Positions 30,956 to 42,700 of a stretch of DNA of 64,000 nt are shown here, in pieces. The DNA lies in contig OZ025255.1 of NCBI GenBank assembly GCA_964019135.1, positions 21,057,708-21,121,707 on the forward strand. Reading direction: 5' to 3'. Position 1 is the first letter of the stretch, and each line of letters begins with the position of its first letter. A program made the translations under genes and the position numbers. Below the pieces are notes generated by a model. It had not been told where the DNA came from and did no database searches. It was given only the letters and a program-made list of their open reading frames with translations. The stretch comes from Arenicola marina. Taxonomy: Eukaryota; Annelida; Polychaeta; Arenicolidae.

Positions 30956-33900
30956 TCAGACAATGCATAAATTACAAAAAAACTGGATGGATTCCAGCTG
31001 GTTGGGGGATGCCATAATAAGGTCAGGTTGGCCGGTGCACTCTCTGTGCCACCAAGCTTGGCAAAGATCACAGCCGACCATACTCTCTTCATTTTCGCCG
31101 CTGCCACACCCAGGACATTGTACTGGCACCACGTCGATTTCATCGTCACTCGAGTCCATGTATGTAGGTTCCCCATCTACATCAGACCCCGACTCAGACT
31201 CCATCTCTACGCGTTGCATATGTCTCCCCTTGCCTTTCTTAACCCTCTTTGCTTGTCTTTGAGCTTTCTCAGCCTCCCTTTTCTCCCGATTCTGTTGCAT
31301 GCATCTTTTTCTCGCCTCTCTTTTCTTTGCCTTCTCTATGTTTTCCTTCTCTCTCGCCTCCCCTTTAGCCTCCCTTTCCCTTTGTCTGTCTAACTTTGCC
31401 AACCTTTCTTTCTCCTTACGCTCTTCGATTTCCCTTAACACGGTGAGAGCAGCAGCCCCAGAGATGGCTTTTGGTAATGTTTGCCGCACGGTCACTCGTT
31501 TGCGAGACTTTATCTGGGGGAGTGGTAAGTTCATGAAGGCAGTACCTACGCCAGATTTGGCCTGAACGGAGGTTGGGAACAACGCCGAGGGCGAGGGACC
31601 GGCATGTCCACGCCCTGCGGCAGAGAAGGCGTCGGGGACGACTTGCCACAGTGACGGAACCTCGGCGGGGACAGCTAGCCATGAGGGCAAAAACTCTGCA
31701 GCTTCCGCCACACCCCCGGCGGGGTGCCTGGAGCCGGCAGGCTCACGCGAGAGAGATGAGGAGGAGGGCACGGGTTGAAAGAACGGCGGAACATCTGCAG
31801 CCTCCGCCACACACCCGGCGGGGTGCCTGGAGCCGGCAGGCTCACGCGAGAGAGATGAGGAGGAGGGCACGGGTTGCCAGAACGGCGGAACATCTGCAGC
31901 CTCCGCCACACACCCGGCGGGGTGCCTGGAGCCGGCAGGCTCACGCGAGAGAGATGAGGAGGAGGGCACGGGTTGCCAGAACGGCGGAACATCTGCAGCC
32001 TCCGCCACACACCCGGCGGGGTGCCTGGAGCCGGCAGGCTCACGCGAGAGAGATGAGGAGGAGGGCACGGGTTGCCAGAACGGCGGAACATCTGCAGCCT
32101 CCGCCACACACCCGGCGGGGTGCCTGGAGCCGGCAGGCTCACGCGAGAGAGATGAGGAGGAGGGCACGGGTTGCCAGAACGGCGGAACATCTGCAGCCTC
32201 CGCCACACAACCGGCGGGGTGCCTGGAGCCGGCAGGCTCACGCGAGAGAGATGAGGAGGAGGGCACGGGTTGCCAGAACGGCGGAACATCTGCAGCCTCC
32301 GCCACACACCCGGCGGGGTGCCTGGAGCCGGCAGGCTCACGCGAGAGAGATGAGGAGGAGGGCACGGGTTGCCAGAACGGCGGAACATCTGCAGCCTCCG
32401 CCACACACCCGGCGGGGTGCCTGGAGCCGGCAGGCTCACGCGAGAGAGATGAGGAGGAGGGCACGGGTTGAAAGAACGGCGGAACATCTGCAGCCTCCGC
32501 CACACACCCGGCGGGGTGCCTGGAGCCGGCAGGCTCACGCGAGAGAGATGAGGAGGAGGGCACGGGTTGCCAGAACGGCGGAACATCTGCAGCCTCCGCC
32601 ACACACCCGGCGGGGTGCCTGGAGCCGGCAGGCTCACGCGAGAGAGATGAGGAGGAGGGCACGGGTTGCCAGAACGGCGGAACATCTGCAGCCTCCGCCA
32701 CACCCCCGGCGGGGTGCCTGGAGCCGGCAGGCTCACGCGAGAGAGACGAGGCCAGGTCGGTCCCTAAGCCAGGAGCTGCGGCCGATACAAGAGAGACAGG
32801 GAGCATAGCGGCTGATGGCAACAATTTTGTCCGGTCCACCTGCGAGAGGTCCATCGGAAATAACCCACATCGCCGAAAGCCGCTGACCGCCGTCTCCCTC
32901 TTTGCAGCTCGCACAAAGGCTTTCTTGAAAACCCCTGGGAAGTCTTTTTTCGTGAGGTGCTGGCCAAGATGTGTCATGTGCCAGCACTTCACTTCCGCTG
33001 CCCACGCGCTTTTCATTGGGGCAAAAAAGAGACGTCACATGGCTGAAGAATATGTGTTGCATGTGCGGGCAAACAATACAAAATGATATCATGGGTGGAA
33101 CAAAATTCGGCCGCCTGTAGAGTAACATGTGTTGAGTGGCCATCAACAAATAATAGGATGGGGCGTGGTATAGTTTGAGATGTGACATAAATATCCAAGT
33201 GCTGTAGATAAGAAAAAAAGAGGTCGGAGGTCATCCACCCGGACTCGGACATCCCGTACAGCGCTTCTGGGAAGTCGCCAAGGGAAAGGTCTCGCAGGCG
33301 CTGGCCGGGAAAAATGATCAGGGGCGGCGGATAATCCCCAGTGGCATTGAACCCACACAACACAGTTATTTGGGTTTTGTCTGGGTTGGTCACACGGTAG
33401 ACGTGTTTGCTACCACATGGGGCCAAGACTTTCCCGGACGAGACCTGCAGCGGGAACCCAGACTCGTCGCAGTTAAATACACGCCGCCCGTCTCTCAGGA
33501 GCTGCGCGTGATCCAGTACCTCCTCCCGGAGGAAGGTCTGGAGTCCAGTGAACCAATGCGTTAATGTTTCCTGGCTCACAGCAGCTTGGTCCGTGCCAAG
33601 GGCCTGAGTCATCCGGCTGGTAATGTGCGGATGTCGCCGCAAAAAGCGGTAATACCATTTATTTCCTGTAAAGAATGATAGTTTCAAAGGATTAGCCACA
33701 TTGTAGGTAGTGAATGGGACGTTGTCGGCACCACTCTTACTAGCAATTTATCAAACCGACAGTTGATGTTCGTGTATTTACTGAGTAATATTTGGCAATC
33801 CCCCGCAGTGTCTAAATAGGGTTATTTGATGCCAAATATGCAGATTTTTTTATATAGTAGATCTACGTGATTACAAAATAATCATACCGGGGAGGTTGTC

Positions 33901-34221
33901 CTTGAAGGGTGTGGTCCGCCCATCCCTATCCAGAGCTGCCTTCACCTCAGACAGAAAGGCGGCCTTAGACAGCGGAAACCCGAGGGATGCCATGCGCTGA
34001 ATGTAGCCAGTCAGGGCCAGCTCCTCACCATCCGTTAAAATGGTTGCTGGCCCGGACCTTGCGACCTCCGGCACCCGCCCGGCCAGCTTGTCTAGCAATG
34101 TGGTGCGGGGAATGCCAAAAACCTTGGCCGCTTGTCTCCCTCCCTGGCGGACCAACTGTATGGCGGAGGCCATGGCTTCTGGGTTATATCGCCCATAAAC
34201 TTTTGTCTGGTTACTGGCCAT
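30956..34221 (-). CDS. Pogo-type transposase with long repeat region and C-terminal PHD finger
   Basis: Exon 1 runs from ATG 34221 to 33888 (donor G/GTATGA) and encodes MASNQTKVYGRYNPEAMASA with a psq-type helix-turn-helix, then a CENP-B-like segment. Exon 2 starts at 33665 (acceptor TTTACAG) and continues LPG/NKWYYRFLRRHP. The DDE_1 core follows: FNCDESGF, ILLFVDGHSTH and HILQPCDVSF. Next come KSAWAAEVKCW, eleven 33-residue repeats (SREPAGSRHPAG ... FWQPVP), a Lys/Glu-rich coiled-coil-like stretch and a PHD finger (CPGCGSGE, MVGCDLCQAWWHREC, FFCNLC). Stop at 30956. Within DVSF the frame slips by one base in a T run near 33020; one more T would give the family's expected DVSFFAPMKSAW. It is either a real frameshift or a homopolymer sequencing error. 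Total about 1014 residues. The start at 34221 fits the family better than an upstream ATG at 34248. Confidence 0.85.
31700..32765 (-). repeat. 99-bp coding minisatellite, 11 copies
   Basis: Eleven head-to-tail 99-base units lie inside the pogo transposase frame. Copies differ at a handful of sites (FWQ or FFQ; AGC or AGG), so they expanded recently. Because 99 is a multiple of three and the unit lacks stops, long frames are open on both strands; only the minus frame joined to DDE and PHD domains is meaningful. Confidence 0.95.
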
Positions 34222-34911
34222 TCTGTAGAGATAGAGTAGATCTATCAAATTTGGTTAAAGAATTAAAAAAAAAAATAAAAAAAAAAAAAAAATCTGCCCC
34301 CCCCCCCCCATCTCATTGGTATAGAAAATGACTGGTTCCTGAGCTTCCGTTTTGAAGTACTCTCAAAAGTAAGCATCCAACATTATATTATACCTTTTAT
34401 ATCCGTTAATGCAATATTCTTCACTGTATAATTCAATCTTATAATTGCTTGTAAGTCTTAAAATGAAGGGGGTCGAATTCTGGCAACTATTGGAATTCCC
34501 TTTCCCAGAAATCGACACCCTGCTGGAATGCCATCGTTCGAGGTTAGAAAACAAAATGGTGGCACTGGATGTCAACAAACTTGTACTGACGGTTCATAAT
34601 GAATTTTTACGCGAAAAAACGTAATTTATCGGATATGTGAGCATTTTTAAATGCCTGAGAAGTTAGAGCATATGATTAAGGCACCATTTTGGCTTTTTAC
34701 TTACCTAACAGCCGTACAGTTTTCAAAAGCAGCGTTGTTCAAAAAATCACCTTCCGGATTGAGGATTTGAACAGTCAGAGGTGGGCGGCAAAATTGCGCG
34801 TGCAGGTAGGGTTTCCTCCACGTCATATTCGGTCAAAATCATATTTATGATAATAAAAATAGCGAAGGGGTCGAAAACTGGACCATGTCGAAAATGTGCA
34901 ACTCTACTCTA

Positions 34912-36490
34912 TATTGTATAATTTAAATATTTCAAGACGTTCTAAAAAATTTACACTCAATATGGGAAAAAAAAACCTGAACTCAGTTAATTTTACGCGT
35001 GTCACAATTGACGTTAGTGCTTTTGTCTAAATTTAAAGCCTTATTCATTAAAAACTGCAGTATTTAGAGTGTTATATATCATACTGGATATATTAAGCTA
35101 TAAGTATATTTCTAATAACTCTTTGAGTTAGCCTAAAATATATCAAAAGGAAACTTTTACGTATACGCAAAGATCGACTTTTATCCATTTTGGAAAATGG
35201 GGGTAATTTCTCCTGAAATTTTAGACATTCGGTATATTTTGGGGGAAAATTGGTTATAATTCAAAAACTATAAAGGATAGAATAATAAATATAGTATCAA
35301 TTTAAAGCTTATTCATTATATTCTATGATGCTATGCATTACTTATATCTTTGATCAAATACAGATAAGATATAATCAATTTCACAACAGGGGGGTCTTAA
35401 TGATAAATAGATAAATTAAGGTACATTTTTATCGAAAAGATATATTTTAGCGAAAAAAAATTATTTTATATGCATGTGCATGATACCTTAGTCAAAAAAC
35501 ACCTAACTGAATATTAGTTACATGATATATATATAACTACTGTGAATTTACTGGTGTTAATCTAGTCATATGATGTCAGCTGCAATGGATAGTTCTTACA
35601 TGTATAGCTTCAGGTATCGGATAATAATATTTACCATGAACTTATTCTTTAATCACAAGCATTTGTCATGTATATGTTTACTTCCAATACCTATAGTCAC
35701 ATATACTGTGGCATTACTACCACAGAGTAGGTATTATTATACCTACTCTGTGCTCCCAGTGGGAGTCTTACAACTCGTGATCAGCTACTCTAACTATATG
35801 GCTAAACTAAAAGGGTGATCCCTCTAGCCAAGACCAGAAGAAATCACAGGCACAGTAAACCATGAAGTGGAGAAGAGAGGAAGAGGGGGTGTGCACCCTC
35901 TGTTTTTTCTCTCCTGATTTACTGTGCATGCTTAGACTCAATATACATTTGGCCACTTGACTGTTATATTATTTATGTAAATTATTTATATTATTTATTC
36001 TATATTATACTTGTTCAAACTAGCTGGCAAGGTGAGTGTTGTAACCATCCTAATATCCTGATGAAGGTAATGAATAAATGGCCACTACATTGAGGCATCA
36101 GTTTTGCCATCTGTAGGGCTCACAGTGTGATATATGTAAGGTATCAGAAACAAAATCATTTGCTTTATCATGGTTACGTCACCTGCATATAGTCTTTAAG
36201 TGCCCTCTGCACTTACTACAAGCATAGCACCAAATCCACATTATTCAAACCAGCAGGGTCCTGCCTCCCCCCCCCCCCCCTCCGCCCACCATGTCCCACC
36301 AAACTAAATAATGGCCTGGTCTGCGTCATGAGTCCCCCACACAGGCCCTTCTAGCCAAAATTAGCTTCTCATTTTATGATTCTACTTGCCTCTTGCCTTA
36401 CCCAGCTTTGGTTCGAGTAGTTCTGCCCCTCGATCTCAGGTATTACAACTCACACCTTCCGCCCTTACCCAGGGTTCCCGATCAACTTAG
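34912..36490. other. AT-rich DNA, no gene seen; hairpin cluster inside
   Basis: Apart from the hairpins at 35721-35927 and a C-run near 36268, I see no gene or known element. The last part (36240-36490) is C-rich and runs up to the LTR insertion site. Confidence 0.5.
35721..35927. repeat. Cluster of strong stem-loops
   Basis: 35721-35752 is a perfect 13-bp stem (CACAGAGTAGGTA / TACCTACTCTGTG) with loop TTATTA. It is followed at once by CTCCCAGTGGGAG. 35850-35927 is closed by a perfect 10-bp stem, GCACAGTAAA / TTTACTGTGC, with an inner GAGGG / CCCTC helix. These may be foldback-element remnants or a structured RNA; nothing here decides. Confidence 0.5.
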
Positions 36491-36495
36491 TATAT

Positions 36496-37672
36496 TGTCA
36501 CGGTATTCGGGTCGAGCGGTTGGGTTTATTGATTAAATGATCGGACTTAGCACGATACGTTTAAGTTGTCAGGCTTGCCGTGTATCGTGTGGAGCGATAA
36601 AGTGCGGGACTTTGATGCGTTGCCTTTCTTGTGTGAAAAACAGGACTTGAAAGTTTCTTTTCTCTTGTATTTATTGGTTATTGTGACGTTCACTACTTGG
36701 TCCATGTACACAGAGCTTAAATAAACTTAACAGCACTTATTGCTTAAAAAGAGCGCACGGCGCATAAATCGACTTGACCCGCCCCTCGCGTCTACATGTT
36801 CCGCGTACAGCTACGTGTACGAATTTAAATGGGTCAAAATCTCAAACCCGTTACAAAAGTATTTATATTCCCTCAGTAACCCGAACTTAAAGATTTACGT
36901 GCTCATAACAATTCCATATATGCTAAATAATAGTTCTGAAGAAGAGTTTTACCTCAACTGGCACGGACAGCGCTCTGGAGCCAACTGTGTCGTCTGCTAA
37001 ACTGGCCGCCCTTTTATAGGCCAAAGCTGATCACGTGACCCATACAGAAACTCATGTGTTTTGATGGGTTTTGTACTTCAAATGACTCGCGGAGTTTACA
37101 AAAATGCCTTCTTGTACTTCGATTGCTGTTACTTAAGATCCAAAAGTACACTCGATATTGAAAGAACGTCTTACATAACCAGACACTAACAGATGAAGGT
37201 AGGTTATGCCGTATTTGTAGTTTAAATGACAATCTTTGATCTCGAAACTCTATTATCGCCCCAGTGTACTCGGGACTGTCATCTGTCAAAGCTTGACAGA
37301 TGGCACAAGATGATTAAATATGTCTTCCCTAGCATCCCATATTCTCTGAATCTCTATATGAAGCAATATTCTATCCCAGAGCAAACAGATTTACATCTTT
37401 CAAGCCCTCTTTTGACCTGAAACTAGTAATATTCACTAAAGTCAAAAGTCAATTTGGTTCAACAACATGTCAATCTAATAACAACCAACTAGACTTGGCT
37501 CTTATACTTTCTTCTACACTTTAGAATGCTCCTTATAATTATTTGGCTAAACCTCAGAGTTAAACCACTTATTATACTTAGCTTTTAACAACTTAACCTT
37601 CTAAAGTCATATAAAACATTACAGTACTTCAATTACTTAACTTTATAACGTTACATCTGCTATTTCGTCACA
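36496..37672 (-). repeat. LTR (3' in element sense)
   Basis: 1177 bp, the same length and sequence, as far as compared, as 45980-47156. Ends are the usual TG..CA. Short frames inside it are duplicated in both LTRs and are not genes. Confidence 0.93.
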
Positions 37673-38032
37673 TTACCCCCCACTTAAATGTTCAGGTCCT
37701 CCTAACATTTCTAAATTACTTATGGCAAGCTATGCTATATAATGTTATACCACCTTGCCTAAAGCAGTTATAAATTCTATGGAGAAATTTAATATGAAAT
37801 TATTGATTCATATTCTATGACTTCACATTTTACTAATACATATACAGGTCATATACCGATCCATAGCTTGTTTGTTAAAGTCTATCATGACATGTCTCAC
37901 GTACAAGAGAAGTTTGCTCACATATTCTTTCATGTTTATCCATAACTACTACATCTTAAATACTTGATAACCCTTAATTCTATTTCTCTTGTAGCTCTAA
38001 TATACATTCTTGTACAAATTCATTCCAATTCT

Positions 38033-39751
38033 TCAGCGATGTCTGGCATATGGCTGTGTGGTCCTCGAGACAGATCGGTGGCGGCTTAGACTCCTGTTTA
38101 CCAGGTGTCTGGCACGCTGCAGTCCAGGGTGTCTGTAGGTTGTTGGTGGCCGTGGAGGTGGTGGCATGCGCTGTACAGGCGGTGGAGGCAAATGGTTGAT
38201 CAGGTCCGCAGGCAGCCCTCGCTGTGTTGTGGAGCTGGGAGGATGGAGACAGCGAATCTCCGCAATGAAGGTGGTCATGGTCGTGCGGGCCATTGCAGCG
38301 AAAGACTTGATGGATGAATCCAGGCTGGTGACACTTCTCTGCAATCCGATGACAGCATCATGCAGCTTGTTACTAGTCTGATGTTGGCTGATCAGAAACT
38401 TCTTAGTGTCTGCGGCATTGTTTAGGGAGGCATAGTTCACTAAGGAAGATATATTTTGGTTTAGTTCATTTAGGTTTAAGTTGGTGTCCATGTATTGTCT
38501 TGTCATATCATGCATGGAGTGCTGTAATACATCTTGTTGCAGGTTTGTATGTGTGGATAGTGTTGTATGTGTGGATAGTGGGCATTGTCGTGGGTCTCTA
38601 TCATTGGTGGTGGCTGCTTGTTTCTCTTCTTTTTCTCTGTTGTTTTTACTGGCCTCATCCCTTGACCCTCTCTCTCCATCATTGGTCTTAGTCGCTCGTT
38701 TTTCTTTCCGTTCTATATTGTTCTTGCTGGGTTCATTCCTTGGCTCTCCCAAACTCTGTTCAGTTCTTTCTTTGCTGTGACCTAGCCTGCTCCTGCTTCC
38801 TTCACTCCTGTTTTGCCGATAGCTTCTGTTCCTTTCTGCATCTTCGTCCTGTTTCTTCTTATCCACGTCTCTAACTTCCTCGTTAGTCTTTCGAATATCT
38901 TGCTTCTTACCACCTTCTTTGATCTCCTCTTGACTAATTTCTTTTTGATTTCTTTCTTCTGTTAACTTTGTCCTCTTTGCTTCTCTAGGTTCTGGTTCCT
39001 TTTCCATACTCTTCCTCTTCTGCAACCGTTTACCTTTTCCCTCTTCTCCAAGTCCTTCTTGATGATTCCTGTTTTCTTCAGTTTCTTTCTTGCTATCTTC
39101 AGGGGGATCTTCATCTTTGCTTTCCTTTCTTCTCTTGAAGTTGTTCTCATTGCACGAATCAGAGTCGCTCTCGGTGGTAGTAGTGCAGTATTTTCTCTTT
39201 GCTTTAGTCCTATTGTCCGAGCTGCTATCACTGGAGCTGCTACTGCTATTGTTGCTGTCACTACTGCTGCTCACGTACCCCATGACCTCGTCGTCTTGAG
39301 TAGGTACGTCTGTGGAGTCGGACGCTGCGGGCAGACCACTCAGCTCCATGGCGGTTTTTACCGGGTCCAGGTCCCGTTTTAATAATTGCTGTTTGAAGGC
39401 CTCTAGGAGTTTCTCTTGCTGGGGTGAAAGACATTCGGAATTGTTCTTCACCCTAGACGACCAGAGATTCCGTGATGTTTTCGGGCTCATTGCCTTAAAG
39501 TTGTCCTGGATGTACCTGTTCGGTTCACACCTGTTTTCATTTGTATCCCCGGCTCCCTGGGCCTTGTCCTTGTGCCGGTTCGTGGCAAGGTGCCGGTCCA
39601 ACTTTAACGTTGATCCCGTCAGGAAGTTACAGGCTCTACAGCTGAATGGGGCCGTTCCTGTGGTGGAGTGCTTCTTGGCAAAATGCTCCAAGCAGGCGGA
39701 TTTCTCGCCTACCCACTGGCACTTGCGGCATTCGTAGGCACGTCCTCTCAT
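38033..39751 (-). CDS. LTR-element ORF3: zinc-finger protein in the post-pol position
   Basis: This 572-residue frame begins shortly after pol ends. The N-terminus holds two finger-like modules: YECRKCQWVGEKSACLEHF (with HSxxx to follow) and FSCRACNFLTGSTLKLDRHL ending in a second His. A long Ser/Asp then Lys/Glu-rich disordered region follows, then a Leu-containing helix (LNLNELNQNISSLVNYASL) and a Pro/Arg-rich tail. I see no signal peptide or membrane span, so it is not an envelope-like protein. Extra post-pol ORFs are known in several gypsy lineages; a C2H2-type one is unusual. A nucleic-acid-binding role is inferred from the fingers and basic tail. Confidence 0.75.
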   Translation of the reverse strand: MRGRAYECRKCQWVGEKSACLEHFAKKHSTTGTAPFSCRACNFLTGSTLKLDRHLATNRHKDKAQGAGDTNENRCEPNRYIQDNFKAMSPKTSRNLWSSRVKNNSECLSPQQEKLLEAFKQQLLKRDLDPVKTAMELSGLPAASDSTDVPTQDDEVMGYVSSSSDSNNSSSSSSDSSSDNRTKAKRKYCTTTTESDSDSCNENNFKRRKESKDEDPPEDSKKETEENRNHQEGLGEEGKGKRLQKRKSMEKEPEPREAKRTKLTEERNQKEISQEEIKEGGKKQDIRKTNEEVRDVDKKKQDEDAERNRSYRQNRSEGSRSRLGHSKERTEQSLGEPRNEPSKNNIERKEKRATKTNDGERGSRDEASKNNREKEEKQAATTNDRDPRQCPLSTHTTLSTHTNLQQDVLQHSMHDMTRQYMDTNLNLNELNQNISSLVNYASLNNAADTKKFLISQHQTSNKLHDAVIGLQRSVTSLDSSIKSFAAMARTTMTTFIAEIRCLHPPSSTTQRGLPADLINHLPPPPVQRMPPPPRPPTTYRHPGLQRARHLVNRSLSRHRSVSRTTQPYARHR

Positions 39752-39773
39752 CTTGAATTCTTAATCTGGAATA

Positions 39774-42700
39774 TTAACATTTTGAAATGACACTTGACTG
39801 ATCAGTTTTTAATTTTTTAACCAGTTTCTTGGCCCAAGTAGGCGAGTTATTTCCTTCATATGGTTTCAACTTGTTGTGGTGTATGATTTTCTGGGTTCCT
39901 TTGGCGTTGATTTGTATTAGGTAGTCTAAGTAGTTCAGTCTTTGAATTATTATTATCGGTCCTATGTATGGTTTCTGTAATTTAGGACAAATGCCCTCTT
40001 CTCTTTTTTCATTCAGCAACCAAGCTGGGTCACCTGGGTTGTAGACGTGGAGTGACGTTGACGTGTCATAAATTTCTCGTTGTTTTTTAGCTGCCTTTTT
40101 CAAGTTTGATCTTGTGAGTTGATGAGCTTTGTAGAGCTTGTGTTGTATTTGGCTAACATATTCTCCATAACTTGTCGGGGAATCTGGAGTATTGGTTATG
40201 AAGGCTTCTTCTGATGGGAATCTTACTTCTCTGCCATTCATGACCATATTAGGTGTTAATTTAGTACTTTCATGGGGCGTGGCCCTGTATGCTGCTGTGA
40301 GTAATCCTAGATGTAAGTCCCAGTCTCGTTGATCCTTAATGTAGGCTCGAATCATCTTGATCAGAACCTGGTTAATCCTTTCTACTTGGCCGTTTCCTTC
40401 TGGATGTCGTGAGGATGTTCTGGTTTTCTTAATTTCAAGCAGTTGACACATTTCGTTGAATAAATTACTCTCGAAGTTACGCCCTTGATCACTATGTAGT
40501 TGTAATGGACATCCAAACTTTGTGATGAATTCTGAAACAATAGCCTGGGCACAGGTTTTGGCGGTTTGATCCGGTAATGGATATGCTTCAGCCCACTTCG
40601 AGAAGTAATCTACCAGAACAAGAATGTACACATTTCCGTTCCTTGTCTTTGGCAAAGGTCCAAGTATATCAACTGAGATTCTATCCATTGGCGCTCCTGT
40701 TCGCATATCCCCTAATGGTGCTTTCGGCTTCTTTGCAGGTTTCTTGTTGGCTGCACAGTTATCGCATTTCTTTATCCACAGCTTTACATCTTCTCTTAAA
40801 TTGTACCAGTAATATCTTTGTAGGATTTTCTCTACCGTTTTCTTCTTTCCTAGGTGACCAGACAACAGGGAGTTGTGCATACTGTACAGAACTGAATCCC
40901 TCATGACTTTAGGTGTGATAAATTGTAATTGAGAGAGTTCTCCGTTATTTTGGTAGGCCCTTTTCATAAGCAATCCTTCATGCATTTCTAACGACGCCCA
41001 GTAATTCCAGTATTGTCTAGTTTCAGGACTAGCAGATGCTACAGGTGAACCTCTTGGCCGTACGTTTTCGGTTTTCCACTGATATATTGGTTGAATATCT
41101 GGATCCTTTATTTGAAACTCCTTTAACTGCAGGTTATCGTATTCGGCGAACCAATGAGGGTCCTTTCGTCGTTTTTCTCGGCCGAATCTTCTCATACTTA
41201 GTTTTTTCCTCACAGTGAAGATGACATTACTGATAGCCACTTTGGCCTTCTGAAGCTTTGTCGCATTTCTTCTATTTTCAGCTGATCTGGTCTCATCGTC
41301 ATTAAGCGTGATAACTTTTCCGTCTTGTAATCTGTCCGTCAGTTTAGGTCTGAGTTTTCCCTCATGAAATTGTCGTGTGGATAATTCCTCTTTGAGTTTC
41401 GGTCTCAGTCTTCCGTCGTCACCGAACGGCATATTATCCAATGAGTCTCTCCATTGTAGAGTATACGGATTCCGTCTCTTTTCCAGTGTCCCCTTTTTGC
41501 TAACTCCAACAGGCCAGCACGTCGGCAGTATTGTTGCGAGATACAACACTAGCGTCACTAATGATTTCTTTACAGTTGCGACGATTGACTGTGGCTTGGG
41601 TATACTGTTAAGCAACCTGGTTACACGTTTGACACTGGGCTGAGTCCATGAGCTTAGCATTTCTTCACTCCGTTTCTTGCACTTTTTACAAGGACCACAT
41701 TTCAGTTCCTCCATGTTATCCTGTTCCGGACACTCGCAGTCCTGTGGGTTGGGGCATCTTGACATTGCATCAGCATTTCCATGCTGTTTACCTGGTCTGT
41801 ATTCCACGACAAAATCGTATTGGGCGAGGATCTCCAACCATCTGGCGATCCTTCCTTTTGGTTCCTTTAGACTAAATAGCCACTTTAAAGCTTGGTGATC
41901 CGTGCGAGCGACGAAATGGCTGCCCAACAGGTAGTGTCTAAAATATTCAATGAAATACCTTACAGCTAAGAGCTCTCTGTCTGTGACGCAGTAGTTGCGT
42001 TCCGCTTTATTGAGCGATCGACTGGCATAAGCAATGACTCGTTCGATCCCACCTTGAATCTGAGATATAACACATCCGATACTGCTATCGCACGCATCTG
42101 TATCAATAATGAACTGTCCATCCATTTGTGGGTACGCCATTATTTCTGGTCCTATTAAGGCCTCCTTTAGTTTGTTGAAAGCTTCTTGGCATTGTGCCGT
42201 CCATTTCAGCGGTGATTCATTTTTGGTGAGTTCGGTTAGCGGTTTTGCTATTCCAGAGAATCCTTTCACAAACCGTCGGTAGTAGGAACAGAGTCCTAGA
42301 AATTGCTTTACTTCCGTTACATTACGGGGTATTGGCCATTGTTTTACTTTGTTTATCAGTTGTGGGTTTGGCTTCACTCCTTCAGCTGATACCACATGTC
42401 CTAGAAAGGTGACTTCAGACTTTAGAAATTCACATTTTTGGGGCTTAAGTTTCAATTTAGCTTTTCGTAGGCGCTCCAGCACTAGTCGTAGTCTTTGCAT
42501 GTGTTCGTCCAGATTAGATCCGAAAATGATGATGTCATCAAGGTAGATGAGACATGTTGACCACTGCAGTCCTTTTAACACTAGCTCCATCAATCGCTGA
42601 CATGTTGCTGTCCCATTTGACAGTCCAAATGGCATAGTCTTATACTCAAAAAGTCCATATTTCGTGATAAACGCGGTTTTCGCTATGTCTTCCGTTTTCA

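Larger units (their letters stand above)
30315..34909 (-). mobile_element. Nearly complete pogo-type DNA transposon with TA target duplication
   Basis: The left end GAGTAAAGTTGCCTATTTTC (30315) and right end, read in reverse, GAGTAGAGTTGCACATTTTC (34909) are terminal inverted repeats directly flanked by TA on both sides. TA is the pogo/Tc1 target. Both subterminal regions contain extra copies of TTTTCGACCCC (near 30331, 30511 and 30530 on the left; near 34470 and 34866, inverted, on the right), candidate transposase-binding sites. The element carries a two-exon transposase gene on the minus strand. The TIRs differ at only a few positions, pointing to fairly recent movement. Confidence 0.85.

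Noticed and set aside
31573-32808. A 411-codon plus-strand frame and other long frames over the 99-bp repeats
   Set aside because: They exist because a stop-free 99-base unit is repeated; only the minus-strand frame is continuous with recognised domains.
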